Source of the DNA: Gemmatimonadales bacterium
GTDB taxonomy: Bacteria > Gemmatimonadota > Gemmatimonadetes > Longimicrobiales > Gaopeijiaceae
Length of the DNA: 64,000 bases
Direction: 5' to 3'
Assembly (NCBI GenBank): GCA_020344755.1
Contig: CP070829.1
Coordinates: forward strand, 171,095-235,094
Position numbers and translations under genes: made by a program. This document shows positions 8,932 through 16,936 of this stretch, piece after piece. Numbering within the stretch: position 1 is the first letter of the stretch; the number at the start of each line of letters is the position of its first letter. Under the pieces are notes generated by a model. It had not been told where the DNA came from and searched no databases. It saw only the letters and a list, made by a program, of their open reading frames with translations.

Positions 8932-10148
8932 GCGGTCTCCGATTCATCGAGAACCTGGTCGGTTTCGGGCGCGCCCTGCGAACCGTGGGAATTCCGGTGA
9001 CACCATCCCAGGTGGGTGAGCTGACCCAGGCGCTGTCCTGGGTGGAGCTGGGGGACCGGGCCGAAGTCTTTCGGACGGCGCGGGCCATCCTGGTGAAGCG
9101 ACGGGAGGACCTGCTCCTGTTCGAAACGGTGTTCAACACCTATTGGCGTCACCCCGACATCCCGGTGCCTCAGGCTCGAGCCCGCCCACCGGCTCCCCGA
9201 GACCCGCCCCGGCGGTCCGCCTTCACCGTGGCTACCTACGCCGCGTTCAAGGCTCGGGCGGAGATGGAGGAGCGTGACGTGGCGGACCGGGCCGGCACCT
9301 ACAGCGACGAGGAGCGCCTCCAGCGGAAACGGTTCGCCGAGATGACTCCCGAGGAGCTGGACGCTGCCCGCCGCATGTTGGCCCGGTTCCGGTGGGAGGC
9401 GAGCGTTCGCGTGACCCGCCGGTATTCAAGCGATCCAACGGGTGCGTCGGTCGACCTCCGCCGTGTGCTGCGCCACGCGGGCCGGCTGGGGGCGGTACCC
9501 GCGTACCTCCCACGCCGGAGCCGGGCGGAGAAGCAGCGGCCCGTGGTGCTTCTGGCCGACGTGAGCGGGTCCATGGAACGGTACTCGAAGCTGGTGCTCC
9601 ACTTCTTCCACTCCCTGGTTCGGTCCATGACGGACGTGGAGACCTTCGTCTTCGGCACCCGTCTCTCGCGGATCACTCCGCACCTCCGCCTCCGAAACGT
9701 GGACCGGGCCCTGGCTCAGGCCGGCCGCGAGGTGGTGGATTGGGCCGGTGGGACGCGAATCGGGGCCTGCGTGGGAGAGTTCAACCGGACGTGGAGCCGC
9801 CGCGTGCTTCGCCGTGGGGCCGTGGTGGTGGTGGTGAGCGACGGTTGCGACCGCGGCGACCCGTCGGTGCTGGCCCGGGAGATGCGGTACCTGAAGCACC
9901 GGTGCCACCGGCTCGTGTGGCTCAATCCCCACTCGGGACACGAGGAGTACGCACCTCGGGTTGCGGGAATGGCTGCGGCCCTGCCATTTGTAGATAATTT
10001 CCTCCCTGCCCGGGACATCCAGTCCCTGCGCGAATTCGGCGAGGTGCTCAAGCGAGTTCGCGCGTCCGGAAGGGGGATCGGCCCCAGGCGGCTCGGCGAG
10101 ACGCGGCCGCCTGGGATTCGTGTCCCTGTCGGCAGTGGAAACGCGTGA
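8928..10148 (+). CDS. coxE: CoxE-like von Willebrand factor A domain protein
   Basis: A 406-residue protein of the CoxE/VWA-containing family. The helical N-terminal region (about 1-200) begins with the typical FIENLVGFGRALRTVGIPV. The VWA domain starts at VVLLADVSGSMERYS; Asp211, Ser213 and Ser215 form the MIDAS metal site, and GGTRIG and VVVVSDGCDRG supply later MIDAS residues. In carboxidotrophs CoxE cooperates with CoxD, and with CoxF, in building the Cu-S-Mo active site. It overlaps coxD by 4 nt and ends 21 nt before coxG. The last 40 residues are Arg/Gly/Pro-rich and not conserved. Confidence 0.9.
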   Translation: MSGLRFIENLVGFGRALRTVGIPVTPSQVGELTQALSWVELGDRAEVFRTARAILVKRREDLLLFETVFNTYWRHPDIPVPQARARPPAPRDPPRRSAFTVATYAAFKARAEMEERDVADRAGTYSDEERLQRKRFAEMTPEELDAARRMLARFRWEASVRVTRRYSSDPTGASVDLRRVLRHAGRLGAVPAYLPRRSRAEKQRPVVLLADVSGSMERYSKLVLHFFHSLVRSMTDVETFVFGTRLSRITPHLRLRNVDRALAQAGREVVDWAGGTRIGACVGEFNRTWSRRVLRRGAVVVVVSDGCDRGDPSVLAREMRYLKHRCHRLVWLNPHSGHEEYAPRVAGMAAALPFVDNFLPARDIQSLREFGEVLKRVRASGRGIGPRRLGETRPPGIRVPVGSGNA

Positions 10149-10169
10149 ACCTCCTCGGGGGATAGCCTC

Positions 10170-10796
10170 ATGAAGGTCGGTGGCGACTACACATTCGACG
10201 GCCCCCAGCAGCTCGTCTGGGATACCTTTCTCGATCCCGAGGTGCTGGCCGGCGTCCTACCGGGCTGCGAGAAGCTGGAGCTGGTGGGAGAGAACGAGTA
10301 CGAGGGAGCGCTCAAGATCAAGATCGGGCCCGTCCAGGGTCAGTTCCTGGGAAAGGTCAAGCTCGAGGACATACAGCCGCCCGACGCCTACACCATGCAG
10401 GTCGATGGCCGCGGGGCCCCGGGCTTCGTCAAAGCGACGGGTCACCTGAAGCTCCAGCCTTCAGGAGATCAAACCTTGGTGACGTATGAGGGCGACGCAC
10501 AGGTAGGTGGACGCCTGGCCAGCGTGGGGCAGCGGCTCGTGGAGAGCTCCGCCAAGGCCATCATCAAGCAGAGCCTGGACGGCCTCAACGCCGCGGTGAA
10601 GGCCCGCAGCGCGGCGGCGGAGGCCGGTGAAGATGCGCCCGCCCCCACCCCGGTGGCGGCCCCGTCGCAGGCGGAGTTCGCTGCGACCGTGGCCAAGGAG
10701 GTCGCGAAGGATCTGCTGCCTACCTGGGCGCGGTACGGGCTCTTCGCCCTGGTGGTGCTGGTGATCCTCTACGTGGTGTTTTCGGTCCTGACCTAG
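10170..10796 (+). CDS. coxG: CoxG: SRPBCC-domain membrane recruitment protein of CO dehydrogenase
   Basis: A 208-residue protein. Residues 1 to about 150 are a CoxG-type SRPBCC domain, with the hallmarks FLDPEVLAGVLPGCEKLE, ALKIKIGPVQGQF and TYEGDAQVGGRLASVGQRL. An Ala/Pro-rich linker leads to a C-terminal membrane helix (YGLFALVVLVILYVVFSVL, about 188-206). CoxG family members tether aerobic CO dehydrogenase to the membrane and have been shown to carry quinone, so the lipid-binding domain with a terminal anchor suits electron delivery to the respiratory chain. GGGGGA lies about 8 nt before the ATG. The gene sits directly before coxMSL, whose first start is 87 nt downstream. Confidence 0.93.
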   Translation: MKVGGDYTFDGPQQLVWDTFLDPEVLAGVLPGCEKLELVGENEYEGALKIKIGPVQGQFLGKVKLEDIQPPDAYTMQVDGRGAPGFVKATGHLKLQPSGDQTLVTYEGDAQVGGRLASVGQRLVESSAKAIIKQSLDGLNAAVKARSAAAEAGEDAPAPTPVAAPSQAEFAATVAKEVAKDLLPTWARYGLFALVVLVILYVVFSVLT

Positions 10797-10882
10797 AGCC
10801 GGAATCTGCCCAGAGCGCAACGACGCCCTGGTGATGGACATTCGAACGTCTGGTACGCATCCCCGAGAAAGAAGGAGGTCAC

Positions 10883-11758
10883 GTGATTCCCGGTGAATTC
10901 GAGTACCACGCTCCGTCCAATCTGGACGAGGCAGTGGCTCTCCTGGAGCGCTTCGGCGACGACGCCAAGGTCCTCGCAGGGGGGCACAGCCTGGTTCCTG
11001 CCATGCGCTTCAGGCTGGCGCTCCCGGAGCACCTGGTGGACCTCAACCGTATCGACGGGCTCGCCTACATTCGCGAGGAAGGGGGCCATCTGGCTCTCGG
11101 TTCCATGACCCGGGAGGCCGACCTGGAGCACTCGTCCTTGGTGGCCGAACGGTACCCGCTCCTGGCCGACGCGGGGCGGGTCATTGCCGACCCTCTCGTC
11201 CGCAACCGCGGTACGGTGGGCGGAAACCTGGCCCACGCGGATCCGGCCAACGACCACCCGGCAGTCGTCCTCGCCTACGGCGCCACCCTGGTAGCCCATG
11301 GGTCCGGCGGCCGTCGAGAGATCCACGCGGACGACTTCTTCGTGGGCCTGTTCGAGAGCGCGCTCCAACCCAACGAGATCCTGGTGGAGATCCGCATTCC
11401 GTCTCCCGGCCCGGGCTCGGGTGGGGCGTACGAGAAGTTCGAGCGCAAGGTGGGCGACTACGCCATCTCTGCCGTGGCGGTGCAGCTCACCATGAGCGGG
11501 AGCACCTGCACGTCGGCGCGGATCGGACTCACCAACGTGAGCCCGGTTCCCATGCGAGCCACGAATGCCGAGGCGGTCCTGGCGGGAAGCGGGGTGACCG
11601 AGGACGTCGTGGAGGCCGCTGGGCAGGCGGCCGCCGCCGAGTGTGACCCGTCCGCCGACCTGCGAGGCTCGGAAGATTACAAGCGCGATGTCACCCGGGT
11701 GCTGGTGAAGCGGGCCATCCGGAGAGCCGTGCAAAGGGCACAGGGAGGTGCCGCATGA
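10883..11758 (+). CDS. coxM: aerobic CO dehydrogenase medium (FAD) subunit
   Basis: A 291-residue FAD-binding subunit. Both FAD pyrophosphate motifs fall at the same residue numbers as in the Afipia carboxidovorans enzyme: AGGHS at 32-36 and TVGGN at 111-115. Other conserved parts are [26 protein letters not shown] and the CO-deh-flav C-terminal domain. It accepts electrons from the CoxS iron-sulfur clusters and passes them toward quinone. The start is GTG with a full AGGAGG ribosome site at 10873-10878. It overlaps coxS by 4 nt (ATGA). The M-S-L order is that of form I CO dehydrogenase operons. Confidence 0.96.
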   Translation: MIPGEFEYHAPSNLDEAVALLERFGDDAKVLAGGHSLVPAMRFRLALPEHLVDLNRIDGLAYIREEGGHLALGSMTREADLEHSSLVAERYPLLADAGRVIADPLVRNRGTVGGNLAHADPANDHPAVVLAYGATLVAHGSGGRREIHADDFFVGLFESALQPNEILVEIRIPSPGPGSGGAYEKFERKVGDYAISAVAVQLTMSGSTCTSARIGLTNVSPVPMRATNAEAVLAGSGVTEDVVEAAGQAAAAECDPSADLRGSEDYKRDVTRVLVKRAIRRAVQRAQGGAA

Positions 11759-12249
11759 GCAAGCACAACATTACCGTCACCGTGAACGGGGAGGCCGTGA
11801 CCAAGGAAGTCGACGGGCGCACGCTTCTCGTCCACTTCATCCGGGAGGAGCTGGCCCTCACCGGGACGCACATTGGGTGCGACACCACGAGCTGCGGCGC
11901 TTGCACGGTCCACCTGGACGGTACCGCCGTGAAGAGCTGCACCGTGTTCGCCGTCCAGGCCGACGGGTACGCCGTGGACACGGTGGAGGGGCTGGCCGAA
12001 GGGGCCGATCTCCACCCGCTGCAGGAGGGCTTCTGGGAGAAGCACGGCCTCCAGTGCGGGTATTGCACGCCGGGAATGATGATGGCGGCGAAAGAGCTCC
12101 TGGCCCGCAACCCCGACCCGACGGAAGAGGAGATTCGCTGGGGCATCTCGGGCAACCTCTGCCGATGCACCGGCTACAACAAGATCGTGGAGGCCATCCA
12201 GTACGCGGCCGAGAAGATGCGGGAGTCCCGTGAGGAGGCGTCGGTATGA
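11755..12249 (+). CDS. coxS: aerobic CO dehydrogenase small (2Fe-2S) subunit
   Basis: A 164-residue subunit with both [2Fe-2S] centres of the xanthine-oxidase family. The plant-ferredoxin-type site has Cys42, Cys47, Cys50 and Cys62 ([16 protein letters not shown]). The second, all-helical site has Cys101, Cys104, Cys136 and Cys138 (QCGYCTPGM and NLCRCTGY). All eight ligands are present. It relays electrons from the molybdenum site in CoxL to FAD in CoxM. It is translationally coupled on both sides: its ATG overlaps the coxM stop and its TGA overlaps the coxL start. Confidence 0.97.
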   Translation: MSKHNITVTVNGEAVTKEVDGRTLLVHFIREELALTGTHIGCDTTSCGACTVHLDGTAVKSCTVFAVQADGYAVDTVEGLAEGADLHPLQEGFWEKHGLQCGYCTPGMMMAAKELLARNPDPTEEEIRWGISGNLCRCTGYNKIVEAIQYAAEKMRESREEASV

Positions 12250-14681
12250 GCCAGTTGGAAGATCGCGTCCAGCATATGCAGCCCGTTCCCGAGGGAAGCT
12301 CCGCCCAGGTGGAGACCACCGATGAGGTGCGGGTCACGACGCCCGAGAAGATCTGCGGCATGGGCCACCGGATGAAGCGGAAGGAGGATGCCCGCTTCAT
12401 TCGCGGAAAGGGCAACTACGTGGACGACGTCAAGCTCCCCGGGATGCTCTACATGGACATCGTCCGGAGTCCCTACGCCCACGCGAAGATCCTGAACATC
12501 GACGCCAGCGAGGCCCTGGAGATGCCGGGAGTGTTGGCGGTCATCACCGGCAAGGACCTCGAGGCCGCAGGGAACCTCCACTGGATGCCGACGCTCATGT
12601 CGGACACCCAGATGGTCCTGCCCATCGACAAGGTGGTGTACTTCGCCCAGGAGGTGTGCGCCGTCGTTGCGACGGACCGCTACATCGCCGCCGATGCGGT
12701 GGAAAAGGTCTACGTGGACTACGAGCCGCTTCCGGCGGTGGTGGATCCGTTCGAGGCCATGAAGGACACGGTGATCGTCCGGGACGACAAGGAGAACAAG
12801 ACCAACCACATCTGGCACTGGGAGGCCGGCGACAAGGAGGCCACGGACCAGGTCTTCGCCGAGGCGGCCACGGTGGTGAAGGAGAAGATGCACATCCCCC
12901 GCATCCACGTGGCGTCCATCGAGACGTGCGGGATGGTGGCGAACTACAATCCCGCCACCGGGAAGATGCAGCTCTACATGACCACCCAGGCGCCCCACGC
13001 CATCCGGACCGTGTTCGCGCTGGTGAGTGGCCTGCCGGAGCAGAAGATCCAGGTCATCTCCCCGGACATCGGCGGGGGATTCGGCGGAAAGGTGCCCGTG
13101 TATCCGGGATACGTGATCTGCGCCGTGGCCAGCCTGGTCACCGGCAAGCCGGTGAAGTGGATCGAGGACCGGAGTGAGAACCTCCAGGCCGATTCCTTCG
13201 CCCGGGACTACCACATCGAGGCCGAGATGGCCGCCGATGCGGACGGGAAGATCACCGGGCTCCGGGTGAAGACGCTGGCGGACCACGGCGCCGCGGATGC
13301 GGCGGCCAACCCGTCCCGGTTCCCGGCCGGGCTGTACAGCATCTGCACCGGCTCGTACGACATGAAGGCGGCCCACGTGGCCGTGGACGGGGTCTACACC
13401 ACGAAGCCGCCCGGAGGGGTGGCGTACCGTTGCTCCTTCCGGGTCACCGAAGCGGTCCACATGGTGGAGCGCATGGCCGACATCCTGGCCCATGAGCTGG
13501 GCGAAGATCCGGCGGACTTCCGGATGAAGAACTTCATCCAGCCGGAACAGTTCCCCTACAAGTCGCCCACGGCGTGGGAGTACGACTCCGGGAACTATCC
13601 CGCGGCGCTCGAGAAGGCCATGGACATGATCGACTACCGGGCGCTGCGGCAGGAGCAGGCCGAGAAGCGCGCCCGGGGAGAGTTCATGGGAATCGGCATC
13701 TCCAGCTTCACCGAGGTAGTGGGCGCCGGGAATTCCCGGGACTTCGATATCCTGGGCATCAAGATGTTCGATTCGGCGGAGATCCGGATTCACCCCACGG
13801 GCAAGGCCATCGCCCGCTTCGGGACCAAGTCCCAGGGGCAGGGTCACGAGACGACCTACGCCCAGATCGTCGCCGAGGAGCTGGGCATCCCGGCCCAGGA
13901 CGTGGAGGTCGAAGAGGGGGACACGGACACCGCCCCGTATGGCCTGGGCACGTATGCGAGCCGCTCCACCCCCACCGCCGGCGCGGCCGCGGCCATGGCG
14001 TCGCGGAAGATCAAGGCCAAGGCACGCAAGATTGCCGCGTACCTCCTGGAGGTGGGGGAGGACGACCTGGAGTGGAACGTGGACCGCTGGCAGGTCAAGG
14101 GGTCCCCGGATCAGCACAAGACCATCCAGGACATCGCCTTTGCGGCCTACACCAACCATCCCCACGGCATGGAGGCCGGCCTGGAGGCCACCGACTACTA
14201 CGATCCCCCGAACATGACCTTCCCCTTCGGCAGCTACATCGCCGTGGTGGACATCGACAAGGGAACCGGGAACGTGACGGTCCGGAGGTTCGTGGCAGTG
14301 GATGACTGCGGCCACATCATCAATCCGATGGTGGTGGAGGGGCAGGTCGAGGGTGGGCTCACCCAGGGCCTGGCTCCGGCTTTGTACGAGGAGATCGTCT
14401 ACGACGAGAACGGGCAGAACCTGTCCGGGACCTTCGCCGACTACCTCCTGCCCACGGCCGTGGAGTCGCCCAAGTGGGAGACGGGCCACACCATCACCCC
14501 GTCGCCCCATCACCCATTGGGTGCGAAGGGCGTGGGAGAGTCGCCCACGGTGGGAGCACCGCCGGCTATCGCCAATGCGGTGGTGGACGCCCTGTGGCAT
14601 CTGGGCGTGCGGCACATCGACATCCCCATCACGCCCGAGCGGGTCTGGAAGGTCATGCGGGAGGCGGGCGTCACCGACTGA
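12246..14681 (+). CDS. coxL: aerobic CO dehydrogenase large (Mo-Cu) subunit, form I
   Basis: An 811-residue catalytic subunit that oxidises CO with water to CO2, two protons and two electrons. The diagnostic active-site loop is AYRCSFR with Cys396, equivalent to the Cu-binding Cys388 of the Afipia carboxidovorans enzyme. Form II proteins have AYRGAGR here instead. [12 protein letters not shown] places Glu765 at the position of the catalytic Glu763. Cofactor-binding glycine blocks include DIGGGFGGK and [15 protein letters not shown]. The length equals that of known form I CoxL (about 809). The gene begins 4 nt inside coxS, and a strong hairpin follows its stop by 47 nt. The motif supports true CO oxidation, although activity is inferred. 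Confidence 0.96.
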   Translation: MSQLEDRVQHMQPVPEGSSAQVETTDEVRVTTPEKICGMGHRMKRKEDARFIRGKGNYVDDVKLPGMLYMDIVRSPYAHAKILNIDASEALEMPGVLAVITGKDLEAAGNLHWMPTLMSDTQMVLPIDKVVYFAQEVCAVVATDRYIAADAVEKVYVDYEPLPAVVDPFEAMKDTVIVRDDKENKTNHIWHWEAGDKEATDQVFAEAATVVKEKMHIPRIHVASIETCGMVANYNPATGKMQLYMTTQAPHAIRTVFALVSGLPEQKIQVISPDIGGGFGGKVPVYPGYVICAVASLVTGKPVKWIEDRSENLQADSFARDYHIEAEMAADADGKITGLRVKTLADHGAADAAANPSRFPAGLYSICTGSYDMKAAHVAVDGVYTTKPPGGVAYRCSFRVTEAVHMVERMADILAHELGEDPADFRMKNFIQPEQFPYKSPTAWEYDSGNYPAALEKAMDMIDYRALRQEQAEKRARGEFMGIGISSFTEVVGAGNSRDFDILGIKMFDSAEIRIHPTGKAIARFGTKSQGQGHETTYAQIVAEELGIPAQDVEVEEGDTDTAPYGLGTYASRSTPTAGAAAAMASRKIKAKARKIAAYLLEVGEDDLEWNVDRWQVKGSPDQHKTIQDIAFAAYTNHPHGMEAGLEATDYYDPPNMTFPFGSYIAVVDIDKGTGNVTVRRFVAVDDCGHIINPMVVEGQVEGGLTQGLAPALYEEIVYDENGQNLSGTFADYLLPTAVESPKWETGHTITPSPHHPLGAKGVGESPTVGAPPAIANAVVDALWHLGVRHIDIPITPERVWKVMREAGVTD

Positions 14682-14727
14682 CGCACGCACCACCGGAGGA
14701 CCGTGGGGTACGGGGACGAGGAAGCTT

Positions 14728-14760
14728 GGGCCGGGCGCTTCGGCGCCCGGCCCTCTTCCC
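14728..14760 (+). terminator. hairpin terminator after coxL with a UUCG loop
   Basis: A perfect 11-bp stem (GGGCCGGGCGC at 14728-14738 pairing with GCGCCCGGCCC at 14743-14753) closed by TTCG, an exceptionally stable tetraloop, followed by TCTTCCC. It lies 47 nt after the coxL stop, so it probably ends or attenuates the operon before the XdhC-YHS gene. Confidence 0.75.
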
Positions 14761-14808
14761 ACGGCAACACTCGAGCTTCACCACGATCCCCGTGCGCGGG
14801 AGAGTCCA

Positions 14809-15789
14809 ATGTTCGATGAGTTCTTCCTGACGGCCAGCGAGCTGAGGGGCGCGGGGGTTCCCTTCGCCACCGCCGTGGTGGTGCGGGCGGAACGACCGAC
14901 GTCGGGCAAGCCCGGGGACCGGGCCATCGTCACCCTGGACGGCACCATGCACGGTTGGATCGGGGGGAGCTGTGCCCAGCCCACGGTGGTGCAGGAGGCG
15001 GTGCGGGCCATCGCCGATGGAACCCCCCGCCTCATCCGCCTGTCTCCCGAGCCGGGGACTCGACCAGTCCCCGAGGGGATCGAGGAAGTCCCCATGACGT
15101 GCTTCAGTGGAGGAACCCTGGACATCTTCATCGAGCCCCACGCGCCCGAGCCCCACCTCCTGGTCGTGGGCAGCCTTCCCGTCGCCCAGGCGCTGGCGCA
15201 CCTGGGGAAAGCCATGAGCTATCGAGTGACCGCGGTGGACCCCGGCGATGGGGATGCCATGTCCCATGCGGACACGGTCCTGCGGGATCCCGCCGAGATC
15301 GCCTCTGTGGCGACCCCGATGACCTTCGCGGTCGTGGCCACCCACGGCGACTTCGACGAGCCCGCCCTGAAGGCGATCCTGGGCACGGCGGTGCCGTACG
15401 TGGGCCTCGTGGCGAGCCGGGCCCGGGGTGCAGCGGTCCTGGAGCACCTGATCAGGGACGGCGTGGCCCAGGAGGTGGTGGATCGGGTCCGCTTCCCCGC
15501 CGGGCTGGACATTCACGCCCAGCGCGGGGACGAGATCGCCGTCTCCATCCTGGCGGAGATCGTGCAGACCCGCCGGACCATGGGGGAGGTGTCGTGGGAG
15601 GGGGAGGAGTCGGAGGCCGCGGCGCCGACGGAGCCGGAGACGGCCATCGATCCCGTCTGCCACATGACGGTGAAGGTGGAGGGAGCGCTCCACACCCACG
15701 AGCACGCCGGCACGGTGTACTACTTCTGCTGTGGAGGTTGCCGGAGCCGGTTCGCCGAGGACCCGGACCCGTACCTCGCCGCCGGGTAG
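14809..15789 (+). CDS. XdhC/CoxF-like maturation factor fused to a C-terminal YHS metal-binding domain
   Basis: A 326-residue protein. The first part is a full XdhC-type protein: the N-domain has ATAVVVRAERPTSGKPGDRA and GWIGGSCAQPTVV (the GGSC Cys), and the Rossmann C-domain has LLVVGSLPVAQALAHLG and FPAGLDIHAQRGDEIAVSI. After an acidic linker, residues about 280-325 form a YHS domain: DPVCHMTV (Cys284, His285, Met286), HEHAGTVYYF and CCGGC (Cys307, Cys308, Cys311). CoxF, an XdhC homologue, is implicated in copper insertion into CO dehydrogenase, and YHS domains occur in heavy-metal and copper proteins. A copper-delivery role is therefore plausible but inferred. It is unlike the split XdhC at 5386-6425 in being intact and metal-tailed. 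Confidence 0.85.
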   Translation: MFDEFFLTASELRGAGVPFATAVVVRAERPTSGKPGDRAIVTLDGTMHGWIGGSCAQPTVVQEAVRAIADGTPRLIRLSPEPGTRPVPEGIEEVPMTCFSGGTLDIFIEPHAPEPHLLVVGSLPVAQALAHLGKAMSYRVTAVDPGDGDAMSHADTVLRDPAEIASVATPMTFAVVATHGDFDEPALKAILGTAVPYVGLVASRARGAAVLEHLIRDGVAQEVVDRVRFPAGLDIHAQRGDEIAVSILAEIVQTRRTMGEVSWEGEESEAAAPTEPETAIDPVCHMTVKVEGALHTHEHAGTVYYFCCGGCRSRFAEDPDPYLAAG

Positions 15790-15805
15790 CCGGAGGCCCG
15801 GGGCC

Positions 15806-16783
15806 GTGCGGATCGGCGACCTCGGCCTGGGGGAGCTGCGAGACCTGGCCGACGCCACCGTCCTGGTGGCCGCCGCGTCCGAGGCCGGCCTCTTCCAGGT
15901 GCTGCACGAAGCTCCCGCCACCGCCGAAGCCGTGGCTCAGGGGCTCGGGTACGACCTCCGAGCGACCCGGATCGTCCTCCACGGCCTGGTGGAGACGGGG
16001 CTCGTGGAGGTGGACGGGGGCCAGTTCCGGCTCTCCGCCCGGGCCGAGCGGGAGCTGGGGGATCCGGCCGGACCGGGTTTCGTGGGGCGAGGCCTTCCGC
16101 ACTGGCTGTACGCCGTGCGCGCCACCACCCGCCTCGGGGAGGTCCTGCGGCGCGGGGGCCCCCTGGAGACACGGCCGGCCCGGCGGACTCCGGATCACGT
16201 GGCCCGGTTCACCTCCGCCATGGCGGCGGCCCCTCCCGAGCGGGTCCAGCGAATCGTGGACCTCTGCCTGGAACGCCACCCCGCGGCCCGCACCGTCCTG
16301 GACCTGGGGGGCGGTCCCGGCCACATGACGCGGGCCTTCGTGGCCCGAGGGCTTCGGGGCACGCTCGTCGATACGGCGGACATCGTGGCGCACGTCCAGG
16401 AGGCCTTCGGCCTGCGGGAACTGGAGGGGTTGGAGGTGGTGGCGGGCGACTTCACGCGAGATGCTCTACCCCGCGGGCCATTCGATCTGGTCCTCCTCTC
16501 GAACGTCATCCACATCTACGACGGGCCGACCATCGCCACCCTGTTCAGGCAGGCCTGCGAGGTGCTCGCCCCTGGCGGTGTGCTGGCGGTGGCCGAGTTC
16601 CTGCGAGGACGTTCCAGGCGGGCCGCCCACCTGGCACTGCAGATGCTCCTGAAGTCCGACCGCGGGGACGCCCATTCCGAAGAAGAGATCCGGGGATGGA
16701 TGGAGGACGCGGGTTTTGGGGACGTCCGTGTGGATGCCCTGGACCGGGATCGCCACCTGCTCACCGCCCGGCGGGCCGACTGA
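15806..16783 (+). CDS. SAM-dependent O-methyltransferase-like protein
   Basis: A 325-residue class I methyltransferase of the plant-type O-methyltransferase architecture. It has an N-terminal winged-helix dimerisation part (ATVLVAAASEAGLFQVLHEA, YDLRATRIVLHGLVETGLV) and a C-terminal SAM-binding Rossmann domain. Motif I is VLDLGGGPGHMT, the acidic adenosine-binding strand is LVDTADI, and FDLVLLSNVIHIY is the post-motif strand seen in family members. The GTG at 15806 is supported by GGAGG 10 nt upstream. It begins 16 nt after the XdhC-YHS stop, so the two are probably co-transcribed. The substrate is unknown; a link to the Mo enzyme is suggested only by proximity. Confidence 0.85.
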   Translation: MRIGDLGLGELRDLADATVLVAAASEAGLFQVLHEAPATAEAVAQGLGYDLRATRIVLHGLVETGLVEVDGGQFRLSARAERELGDPAGPGFVGRGLPHWLYAVRATTRLGEVLRRGGPLETRPARRTPDHVARFTSAMAAAPPERVQRIVDLCLERHPAARTVLDLGGGPGHMTRAFVARGLRGTLVDTADIVAHVQEAFGLRELEGLEVVAGDFTRDALPRGPFDLVLLSNVIHIYDGPTIATLFRQACEVLAPGGVLAVAEFLRGRSRRAAHLALQMLLKSDRGDAHSEEEIRGWMEDAGFGDVRVDALDRDRHLLTARRAD

Positions 16784-16812
16784 GGCGGATGGGGGTGGCG
16801 AGTCCGGAGAGC

Positions 16813-16853
16813 GGCGGGCCCGCCGGCGCGTGAGGGGACGGCGCCCGCCCCCC
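16813..16853 (+). repeat. 41-bp intergenic direct repeat, copy A
   Basis: This 41-nt GC-only-rich segment (begins GGCGGGCC, contains GAGGGGACGGCGCCCGCC) recurs at 19680-19720 in the same orientation with two mismatches (39 of 41 identical). It can fold by pairing GGCGGGC with GCCCGCC. Copy A lies between the convergent methyltransferase and kinase genes. Confidence 0.85.
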
Positions 16854-16876
16854 CCGCCCTCCGGGAAATCCAAGAG

Positions 16877-16898
16877 GCGGGGGGCGCGGAGCCCCCGC
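16877..16898. terminator. possible bidirectional hairpin terminator
   Basis: GCGGGGG at 16877-16883 pairs with CCCCCGC at 16892-16898. It is followed on the plus strand by AAGAAAA rather than a T-run, and on the minus strand by CTCTTGG. It sits between convergent genes ending at 16783 and 16937, the expected place for termination in both directions. Confidence 0.4.
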
Positions 16899-16936
16899 AA
16901 GAAAAGGCTAGCGGCCGGTGGGGAACCCGCCGCTCG

